Shown here: positions 16,053 through 22,734 of the stretch, in pieces
How the letters are laid out: each line of letters opens with the position of its first letter
How positions within the stretch are numbered: the stretch's first letter is position 1
DNA from: a virus
Direction: 5' to 3' (one strand)
DNA: 22,734 bases
Virus record (IMG/VR): IMGVR_UViG_3300049043_000010
Location: 1 to 22,734 of that record
Made by a program: the position numbers and the translations under genes
Notes under the pieces: model-generated
Told to the model about the DNA's origin: nothing
Database searches by the model: none
What the model saw: the letters and a program-made list of their open reading frames with translations, nothing else

Positions 16053-17965
16053 GCGACGTTAACTTAGTTGTCACATCTGGCAACCAGATTGCCCTCACGA
16101 TAGATCAAGGGATTATCGGCCCCACGGGACCCTACGGGCCTACTGGACCGGCAGGCGAGGGAATCGTTCTTAAGGGCGCGGTTGCAAACGTCGGAGATCT
16201 TCCTTCATCTGGAAACAATCCGGGCGATGCTTATATTGTCTCGTCCAACGGTCATTTGTAGGTGTGGAGCGGATCTGCGTGGGTAGACGCGGGACAATTC
16301 GTTGGACCGACGGGCCCCACCGGAGCCTCTGGTTTATCCATTACCGGCCCCACCGGGGCATCAGGCCCGACCGGAGCCGCTTCAACCGTACCGGGACCGA
16401 CGGGCCCCACGGGCTTGTCCATAACGGGTCCCACCGGAGCGGCATCAACCGTTCCGGCCCAACGGGCCCGCAAGGCGTCACAGGGCCTACGGGCGAGCAG
16501 GGCCCGACCGGAGCAGCTTCTACGGTTCCCGGCCCGACCGGACCGCAGGGCTTGTCGATTACGGGTCCGACCGGGTGACGGGCCACAGGCCCAGCGGGTG
16601 GTGGTGGTAGTGAATTACGGTCAAAGATGAAGGTACGCCGTTAACAACAAACGTTACTTCTTTTGACTTTGTCGGAACTGGTGTTACGGCGACAGCAGTG
16701 GGTGATGCTGTAACGGTCAACGTCTCCGCGGGTGCTCGGCCCGACCGGGCCCGACGGGCGCTGGCGGCGCTCTCGGTTACTGGGGTTCTTTCGAACTCCG
16801 ACACAACCCAAACGATTGCATCCACGACAACCGCTTATGCGATCACGCTTAATAATACCGACCCCAATAGTTCTGGCGTAAGTATTGTTTCCGGCTCAAG
16901 ATTAACGTTCGCTTATGCGGGTGTTTACAACATTCAGTTTTCGGCGCAAATAGATAGAACGTCGGGTTCGGGAACGGATGCGATTGAAATCTGGTTTGCA
17001 AAGAACGGCACGAATATTTCCGAGTCATCGACAAAAGTAACGATCACTGGAAGTGCGTCGCAAGCGAAAGAAGTGGCTGCGTGGAATTACATGCTGCAAG
17101 TCGCGGCAAATGATTATGTCGAGTTGTACTGGCAGGCCACAAACTAAACATCGCTCTTCAGCCTGAGCCGGGCAAGCGCCCTGTCCGTCCTGCTGTGCCT
17201 TCGGCTCATCCTGAACGGCGCAACAAGTGATGTTTACGCAGCTCGGACCCACCGGCAGTCAGGGAGCCACCGGCCCGCAAGGCGTGACCGGCCCCACTGG
17301 GAGTGCTTCCACGGTTCCCGGACCCGACGGGCCCGACGGGCGCGACCGGACCGACGGGGCGGCTTCGACCGTACCCGGACCTACCTGGATAGCGGGACCG
17401 ACCGGGCCGGCAGGGCGATGTTGGACCCACCGGCAGTCAAGGCCCCACGGGTGCGGCTTCTACTGTGGCGGGGCCGACGGGCCCGACGGGGCCCGGCTGG
17501 CGGGGGGATCTGAATATTCCGGTGTCAGTTGAAGGCACTCAGTATTACCGCTGCGGTTTCGTCATTTAAGCTTTAGAGGCTGAGGTGTAAACCGCTACCG
17601 CGGTTGGCAATGCGGTAACTGTCAATGTTCCGGGTGGTAGCGGATTCGGGCGGTTCGATCTGGACAGCTTCAATACAACAACGCCGGATCTTTTGGCGGC
17701 CTAGCGGATTTAACGTGGGACGAAACATGGGGCTTGCGTGTTCGGTCTGGTTACGATGTTAATTTTTACAACTTAAGTAATAGTAATTTTGTCGGCGTAA
17801 GAGCGTACATCGTCACTTGCAACAGATTACGAACTAGTCCTTCCTACAACAGCCGGTTCTAATGGTCAGGTTCTTACAACGAACGGAAGCGGCGTTACAA
17901 GTTGGACAAGTGTTTCTGGCGGTACTGGCATGAAGGCACTTACAGCGGCAATGATCTGGGGGTAG
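16049..17965 (+). CDS. Collagen-like tail fibre with Gly-Pro-Thr repeats
   Basis: Starts TTG overlapping the upstream stop: MSDVNLVVTSGNQIALTIDQ. The sequence GPTGPYGPTGPAG begins the collagen-like part. After a spacer (DAYIVSSNGHL, TAG at 16259, then VWSGSAWVDAGQF; the TAG reads best as a miscalled Tyr codon) comes a long GPTG / GPTGAASTVPGPTG array to about 16590. Next is TVKDEGTPLTTNVTSFDF, then a TNF/C1q-like globular domain (GVYNIQFSAQIDRTSGSGTD, AWNYMLQVAANDYVELYWQA). A second collagen array runs from 17240 to 17510. A second copy of the small module (AVGNAVTVNVPGG) and a shaft ending (YELVLPTTAGSNGQVLTTNG) follow. Roughly 635 residues, heavily frameshifted in the GC-rich repeats. Confidence 0.8.
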
Positions 17966-17966
17966 T

Positions 17967-18353
17967 ATGGCTGCACCTGAATCGAGTTCCACCAACCCTG
18001 ACGATCACGGGGTAAAACTGTAACAGTAAATTTGACCGCAAACAAACTTGCTGCTGACATCCGTTCTGAGAATGCGTCCTGCATCTGGAAAGGCATTAAA
18101 GGTAAATGCTTTGTATGTTGCAAATACAACCGGATCTAATGCAACAATTACGATTAACCGAATACTCTGCCGCCGCGTTAGGTGGTACCGCATTTCCTTA
18201 CGCTTCGGCTGTGGTCGCGCCAGCGAATGCCACTTTGGCCGTCATGGACAAAGACGCTCAACGTTCATTTGGAAGAGAATACAAGTTTAGGTGCAACGGC
18301 TAGCACTGCAAACGCCTTACAGATTGTTTTGTTCATACGAAGATATTAGCTAG
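17967..18353 (+). CDS. Small beta-rich phage structural protein
   Basis: ATG preceded by CTGGGGG. The repaired protein reads MAAPESS then an S/TLTITGVKTV segment, VNLTANKLAADI, SGKALKVNALYVANTTGSNA, TITINR, ALGGTAFPYASAVVAPANAT, LAVMDKDA, LEENTSLGATASTANALQIV and ends SYEDIS. About 128 residues. This is the pattern of a widespread small phage protein (LKVNSIYIANVDGxxA ... PADATLVVIDK ... YLEE ... CSYEEIS) usually placed among fibre genes and probably a virion decoration or fibre cap. Frame changes near 17995, 18070, 18165, 18260 and 18335. The stop overlaps an AGGAG that serves the next gene. Confidence 0.6.
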
Positions 18354-18360
18354 GAGTCGT

Positions 18361-20113
18361 TATGCCACGAGGTAACGGCGGGATTATCGGCCCAGCAAAC
18401 AGTACGCCGACTGACAGCTTCGGCCGAAGGCGTCTGGTCGCTTATGGAGCAGTTTCTTGCTCAAAGGCAAAGGTATATGGCCAGCCCCCACGCCTGCTGG
18501 CTACACCGTAGTCCAGACTCTTTACCGCTACGTCTACTTGGACTTGCCTGATCTGGGGTGACAGAGGTTGAGTATTTGGTAGTGGCTGGTGGCGGGGGTG
18601 GTGGTGGGGTGGTCGGTAGTGGTGGAGGGGCCGGGGGTTATAAAACAGGTACAGGTTTGTCCGGTAACTGCTGGAACAGAGTATACGATTACTGTTGGAG
18701 CAAGCGGGTACGGCCTCGGAATAGGGTTGGGGAATGGATCTGGTGGTCAAGGCGAAGTACTTCTTCCATTACATCAGGACCATCATCATTAGTTTCTACC
18801 ACTGGAGGTGGTTACGGTACTTATTCAAACGCAACTGCTGGAAATGGGTGGGTCTGGAGGCGGTGCGGCGGCAAATCCGCCCGGTACGCTCAAGCGGCTC
18901 GGAACAGGTGTACCCTGGAGAAGGAAACAATGGTGGAGGAACGAGTCCATTAAACAATAGCGGATGGCGGCGGTGGCGGTGGCGCAGGAGAGCGACGGGT
19001 GGGAAATGCAAGTCCGCCGTTGGTGGTAATGGCGGTGCTGGCACTGGCGGTCTTCTATTTCGGGTTCAAGCGTTACTGATGCAGGCGGTGGCGGGTGGCG
19101 GTGCTTTAAGTGGAACAGGCGGGTCTGCCGGGTCGGGTGGTGGTGGAGCTGGAAGTAGGGACCTGAGCTCTGCCGGCGGGGGATGGCGCTACGAATACAG
19201 GGGGCGGTGGTGGTGGTGGTGGTTTCGCGACCCGTAGTAACGGCACAGGCGGCACCGGCGGCTCCCGGCATCGTTATCCTCGAGTACAGCCGTACCAAAG
19301 CCAAACCGTATTTACGTTCAAAGGCACGACTCAGTGGACACGCCCTGACAGGTGCAACGAGCGTTGATGATCTGTGGTTGCTGGTGGTGGTGGCGGTGGT
19401 GGGGCGAATGCGCTCCAGTGGTTCTGGAAGGCGGCGGGCTGGGGCTGGTGGCTTTAGGAAGGGGACGGCATTAAGTGTCACCGGAGGAAACCGATTACAC
19501 TATTACTGCTCTGGGCGCATCTTGGTGCTGGTGGTTCAAACTGGAACATTATCTCCTGGCAGTTCAGGTAGCGATTCTCTGCTTTTTAGCACTATTACAT
19601 CTACTGGTGGCGGAGGCGGCTCAAGAAGTTCAGGAACGGCCGCAAATGGTTTAGCTGGCGGTTCAGGTGGTGGTGGAGCAGGAACGGGATCGGGGTAGGA
19701 ACTGGAAACACGCCTTCAACAAGCCCTTCTCAAGGCAACAATGGCGGCGGGTCAAGCTATAGCGCACCAGAGTACGGGTCGGGAGGGCGGCGGCGGCGAG
19801 GTGCGCAACAGGATCCTCGTCAGGCACTAGCACCGCTGGCGGCGCCGGTGGTGCAGGAACAGCATCTTCGAATTATGGGGTCATCGCGAGTAACTTATGC
19901 TGGTGGCGGCGGTGGAACGTATGGTGCTACAGCAATGGCTCCGGTGGCGCAGGCGGTGGTGGTAATGCAAATGCCGCTCCTGCAAACGGCAGCAATGGAA
20001 TTGCAAATACCGGAGGCGGCGGTGGCGGGGCTAGTTCAAATTTAGCCGCTGGTTACACAGGCGGCGCAGGCGGCTCCGGTATCGTAATCATCAAAATCAA
20101 TCAGATAACATGA
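18361..20113 (+). CDS. Long tail fibre with two glycine-rich modules
   Basis: Starts MPRGNGGIIGPANSTPT, with AGGAG 6 bases upstream. A short helix region (WSLMEQFLAQRQ-like) follows. The first glycine-rich module begins STWTC(PAG)VTEVEYLVVAGG and continues TVGASGYGLGIGLGNGSGGQ to about 19280. The second begins FKGTTQWT, then SVDDLVVAGGGGGGG, and runs to GGSGIVIIKINQIT. About 580 residues, almost all Gly, Ser, Ala and Thr with GGG and GGAG runs. Proteins with a TxTWTCPAGVTxVxYLVVAGGGGGG start are common as phage fibre or adhesin-type glycine-rich domains; they probably form a bundle of polyglycine II helices at the fibre tip. Many frameshifts occur because of low complexity. The stop overlaps the next ATG (ATGA). 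Confidence 0.78.
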
Positions 20114-20364
20114 CTACAAAAGTTTACAAGTTTCTTGGAATCGATACAGCCATGCACTTGCTTAGGCCGGGAGCCAAGTGGGAAATATCAAACAACGTCT
20201 TTACTCGGTGGGATGGATCCACGCCCTTGCCCAAGCATTGAAGAAGTGTATTGGGTTATTGATAAGATCAGAGAGTTTGAGGACAGCATCCCAACGATCT
20301 ACACCGACGAGCAATGAAAGAGATGGGCATAGCCAAAGAGGAATTTGAACGTGCAGTTGCATAA
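20110..20364 (+). CDS. Small unknown phage protein
   Basis: ATGA overlap start: MTTKVYKFLGIDTAMHLLRP, then GAKWEISNNVFTRWDGSTPC. With frame repair near 20225 and 20317 it continues PSIEEVYWVIDKIREFEDSI, PTIYTDEQ, and KEMGIAKEEFERAVA. About 84 residues. The N-terminal part contains FTRWDGSTPCP; the rest is helical and acidic. No membrane segment. I do not recognise the family, but similar small genes sit between fibre and oxygenase genes of related phages. It overlaps the oxygenase start. Confidence 0.5.
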
Positions 20365-20958
20365 CTTATTCCCCATCCCTATTGGCTTTGCTGAACTAGG
20401 TCGCCCCTTGTCAGATGAGGAGTTGTCTTCTTCATCCGTGAGTTACAGACAGACACATGGGCAATACGACAAGCACGAACAAGCTTTGTCTTGCGCGATC
20501 CAGCCCTGACATCATTACGTTCATTCATTGAAAGATTCAGTCTCCGAATACTTCAAATCCACGGTCAATCCCAAAGCACGAATGTAGGTTGGAAGAGCTG
20601 ACGCAAAGCTGGTGCAACGACTCAGATCTAAGGCCAGTACCAACCACAAAACACGCTCATCCTAACAGTTACATATCAGGTGTGTTCTATGCGGAGACCA
20701 ACCCTGATGACAGAATCTATTTTTACAAAGACGGTTGGCAGCAGATTAAATTCCCGCCCGACCAGTGGAATCCATATAACTCAGAGTCATGGTGGTTCGA
20801 GGCGTATGCAGGCAGGCTGATTCTCTTTCCTTCGTCACTCACGCACATGGTTCCAGAGGTCAAGGGCGAGGACACGAATATCATTATCGTTTAACACCTT
20901 CCCTGTCGGTGTCGTCGGGGAAGAGATGGACTTAACCGGACTAAAGTTGGAGGCTTAG
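20351..20958 (+). CDS. 2OG-Fe(II) oxygenase, TIGR02466-type
   Basis: Predicted 2-oxoglutarate- and iron-dependent hydroxylase; substrate unknown. The start is GTG at 20351 (MQLHNLFPIPIGFAELGRPL); a frame change lies between about 20420 and 20560. Family core: ELTQSWCND, KHAHPNSYISGVFYAETNPD (first metal ligand in HAHPNS), RIYFYKDGWQQIKFP, GRLILFPSSLTHMVPEVKGE (second metal His in LTHMV, with the FPSxxxH motif). The C-terminus, VSFNTFPVGVVGEEM, needs about five missing bases near 20893. The expected 2OG-binding Arg after the second His is not clear; NIIIV occupies the place where RIxLSFN is usual, possibly a sequencing error. About 200 residues, normal for the family. It lies just after the fibre genes. 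Confidence 0.8.
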
Positions 20959-21333
20959 ATGGCGCATTTTTGCCGCATTGATGAAAACGGTATCGTCCAG
21001 CAGGTTGTCGTAGCAACCGAGATATGGCAGACGCTAGCGGTGTTGAGAAAGAGCATATCGGCGCAGCGCACCTAGAGAAGATTCTCGGTGGAACGTGGAA
21101 GGCAGACGAGCTACAACGGCATCAGGAAGAACTACGCAGGGCGTGGGTGAACACCGACCGAGCAGACATTGACGCTTTTTGCTCCCGCCTAAGCCATTTG
21201 CTAGTTGGCTTCTGAATGCAGAACGCTCAAGTGGAGGCTCCAGTAGCGATGCCAACAGACGGCAAGACGTATTCGTGGGATGAACAGAGTAACGGAGTTG
21301 GAATCGAACCGACACAAAAGGCATACGACATGA
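20959..21333 (+). CDS. Conserved phage protein with WKxxSYNG repeat-type C-terminus
   Basis: Begins MAHFCRIDENGIVQQVVVAT, the usual start of a small conserved phage protein encoded among fibre genes. A repaired middle reads GTWKATSYNGIRKNYAG, and the end reads AMPTDGKTYSWDEQSNG. The typical form of the family is GTWxQTSYNGxxRKNYAGIGYTYD ... PFPSWLLN ... P.P.DGKxYxWDE...W. Here frame changes near 21020, 21110, 21145, 21185 and 21235 hide it. About 125 residues. It may be a fibre-associated or fibre-assembly protein; direct evidence is lacking. The exact end is uncertain and set from the ATGA overlap pattern at the next start. Confidence 0.6.
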
Positions 21334-22357
21334 CACTAAAGATTTGCGTTTACGCAATCTCAAAAAACTGAAAGAGCAATTTGTAAAAAAGATTTTGTCG
21401 TACTCAGCGAAAGATGCTGACCTTATTTTGATAGCCGACACAGGCTCTACAGCAACACTGCAAGCCTAGCCAGAGAATGTGGCGCTACGGTCTACGACAT
21501 ATCGGTTAAGCCGTGGCGTTTTGATATGGCGCGAGATACGGCACTATGTTTGATCCCCTGAATTACGATGTTGTATCTCTCTAGATCTCGACGAGGTTTA
21601 GAACCCGGATGGCGCGAGGTAAGAGAAAGCGTCTGGAAGCCCGAAAACGACCGATTGAGATACAAGTTCGATTGGGGCATAAACATTCTTTTCTTTTATG
21701 AAAAGATCCACCATCGTCAGGGATACCACTGGCACTATCCGGTTCACGAGTATCCCGAGGCCAGATCACAGGACAAAAGAAGTCTATGCCCAAACAGACA
21801 AGCTCTTATAAACCTCACCATCCTGATCCCACAAAGTCGAGAGGGCAGCACCAGACTTTGAGAATGGCTGTTAAAGAATACTGAAATGCTGAGAAACGCT
21901 TTTTACTTTGCTAGAGTTAATGTTTTACCGTCTCTGGATGAGGCTATAGAGGCTCTAAACACTTATTTGAATATGCCGAAGCAACGTGGCCAAATGAGCG
22001 GTGTTATGCGATGAGATTGCTAGAAGGCCTACGACCACAAGCAAAACCCTTGGAAGCCTTAAACGGGACAGAATGGCCATAGCTTAAAGCGCCCGGAGAG
22101 CCTTGGGGTGGATGCGGCAATGTCGTATTACATGAAATCAATGTGGAAGCAAATGTTCTTCACTACAATGGCGCTAGAGATTAAAGATAAGCAATTGGTA
22201 TATACCTGCGACCCTGAAGTATGGGGGTATAAGCCTTATACTTGGCAGCAATTGCTGCTTATAATCTTGGGCTAAAAGACGAAGCGATACGATACGGGCA
22301 AGCGGCGGTAGATTTATCGCCAAATGATGAACGACTCGCTAGGAATCTTGAATATGA
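21330..22357 (+). CDS. Glycosyltransferase (GT2-like) with C-terminal TPR-like region
   Basis: Predicted GT-A fold sugar transferase. The start MTLKICVYAISKNEEQFVKR (one base repaired) is the nucleotide-sugar binding strand. DADLILIADTGSTD is the next conserved block. A DxD-type metal site is visible as DLDEV followed by EPGWRE around 21590. Then NDRLRYKFDWG, ILFFYEKIHHRQGYHWHYPV, and an HEYP motif. The C-terminal half has TPR-like helices: YAMRLLGKAYDHK, MSYYMKSMWKQMF, IAAYNLGLKDEAIRYGQAAV, DLSPNDERLARNLEY. About 340 residues. Proteins with this layout are common in tailed phages next to fibre genes and may glycosylate virion or host-surface molecules. Many frameshifts; the end is set by an ATGA overlap and is approximate. 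Confidence 0.8.
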
Positions 22358-22646
22358 TGGGACTGAAACGCCGCTTAACATTGCTTTCGGTGTTCCTCGC
22401 TGCATTCGGTTGGTTCTTCCGTGTGGTTTGGGAGGTCTAGCAAGAACTACAGCGTGATCTTAGACTAGAAAAAGGTTTGCCTCACGCTTATGTTTTAAAG
22501 CCGGATTACGAGAAAGACACCAGCGACATAAAAAACATGCTTGCTAAGATTTTTGACAACCACAATCACAACAACAAAGTGATGGATGACAAGCCCACGA
22601 AATTGCGTTATTAAAAGCCCAAGCGGGAATTAAACTCGAAGAGTGA
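22354..22646 (+). CDS. Small single-pass membrane protein, possible lysis-module protein
   Basis: Reads MMGLKRRLTLLSVFLAAFGW and FFRVVWEV, one N-terminal transmembrane segment (about residues 7-25) after a positively charged start. A TAG at 22437 is probably a miscalled codon, as the frame continues QELQRDLRLEKGLPHAYVLK then DIKNMLAKIFDNHNHNNKVM. One frame correction near 22600 gives AHEIALLKAQAGIKLEE to TGA. About 97 residues. An inner-membrane anchor with a helical soluble tail at the end of a structural operon fits an i-spanin-like or holin-like protein, but no family signature was seen. Confidence 0.5.
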
Positions 22647-22704
22647 AGCGCAGCACCAGCCAAAGAGCTGAAAAGGCTATCGGTGAAGATGGTTTACTCT
22701 ATAT
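22643..22704 (+). CDS. Start of an unknown gene, possibly an endolysin (truncated)
   Basis: A GTGA overlap at 22643 opens 20 codons, MKRSTSQRAEKAIGEDGLLY, before the adapter-like end of the window. The pattern loosely resembles the start of GH24-type phage lysozymes (MKxSxxxxxxIxxxEGLxLxAYxD) and would fit a lysis module after a membrane protein. Too little is present to be sure. Confidence 0.3.
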
Positions 22705-22734
22705 AGCAATACGCAACTGAACCAAGTACATGAA
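22705..22734 (+). other. Nanopore adapter-like sequence at the 3' end
   Basis: AGCAATACGCAACTGAACCA followed by AGTACATGAA matches the reverse complement of the ONT ligation adapter (AGCAATACGTAACTGAAC then GAAGTACATT) at about 25 of 28 positions, in the orientation expected for a read's 3' end. The three bases that differ are compatible with raw read error. This is not phage DNA. Confidence 0.85.

Noticed and set aside
16259-16261. In-frame TAG in the collagen-like gene considered as a programmed read-through or recoded stop.
   Set aside because: The frame continues perfectly on both sides and a Tyr codon fits the context HL-Y-VW. Given the general error rate, a single miscalled base is simpler. 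Scattered TAG, TAA and TGA in other genes argue against genome-wide recoding.
16252-16586. Reverse-strand frames rich in PVGPVG, which could look like an antisense collagen-like or elastin-like protein.
   Set aside because: They are the complement of the GPTG repeats on the + strand. Only the + strand frame has the upstream start, flanking beta domains and operon context.
16300-17500. Short regular repeats that might suggest a CRISPR array or minisatellite.
   Set aside because: Repeat units are multiples of the 9-base Gly-X-Y triplet in coding frame, with no constant repeat and unique spacer structure, and no cas genes.
18825-19481. Long reverse-strand frame rich in Pro, His and Thr.
   Set aside because: Shadow of the glycine-rich fibre repeats; low complexity keeps the complement free of stops. 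All neighbours are on the + strand.
1-22734. Search for defence systems, retroelements (diversity-generating reverse transcriptase), toxin-antitoxin pairs and tRNAs.
   Set aside because: None was recognised by reading the translated frames. No reverse transcriptase motif or cloverleaf was evident; a profile search would be needed to exclude weak cases.

Overview
The window reads as one uncorrected nanopore-type read or draft contig. From about position 536 to 22704 it carries the structural half of a tailed dsDNA phage (Caudoviricetes) with a long, lambda-like siphovirus tail. All phage genes lie on the + strand, tightly packed, many joined by ATGA, TGATG or TAATG stop/start overlaps. Almost every long gene is broken by single-base frameshifts that vanish if one base is added or removed. 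Some stretches need several such corrections within 25 bases, so I treat them as sequencing errors, not decay. Gene ends given here are the ends of the repaired genes; exact frameshift points are approximate.

Layout: (1) 1-535 is not recognisably phage. It holds the last 30 residues of an OleC-type acyl-AMP ligase and a GC-rich unassigned stretch, and contains two sequences resembling the Oxford Nanopore ligation adapter (196 and 508). A third, best copy ends the window at 22705. The window therefore looks like a chimera of two short foreign pieces plus one long phage fragment that starts inside the prohead protease gene. (2) 539-5661 is the head and neck module: prohead protease, major capsid protein, a second shorter capsid paralog without the delta domain, head-tail connector, a GIY-YIG homing endonuclease, head closure protein and a DUF3168-like tail terminator. 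(3) 5670-9825 is the tail tube and assembly module: major tail protein, two small genes, HK97 gp10-like protein, G/T-type tail assembly chaperones and a lambda-like tape measure. (4) 9828-14667 is the tail tip: two minor tail proteins, a GNAT-fold acetyltransferase and a J-like central tip protein of about 1045 residues. (5) 14664-20113 is the fibre module: a glycine-rich fibre, a small baseplate-like protein, a collagen-like (Gly-Pro-Thr) fibre, a small beta-rich structural protein, and a long fibre with two glycine-rich modules. (6) 20110-22704 is accessory: a small unknown protein, a TIGR02466-type 2OG-Fe(II) oxygenase, a phage structural/fibre-assembly-like protein, a glycosyltransferase with a C-terminal TPR-like region, a small single-pass membrane protein, and the first codons of what may be an endolysin.

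Functionally this is a head-to-tail-to-fibre late operon. The most suggestive combination is a GPT-rich collagen-like fibre followed in the same gene string by a 2OG-Fe(II) oxygenase and a glycosyltransferase, the enzyme types that modify collagens elsewhere. That link is inference. No terminase, portal, integrase, replication gene, tRNA, CRISPR array or insertion sequence was found. The host cannot be named from the sequence.
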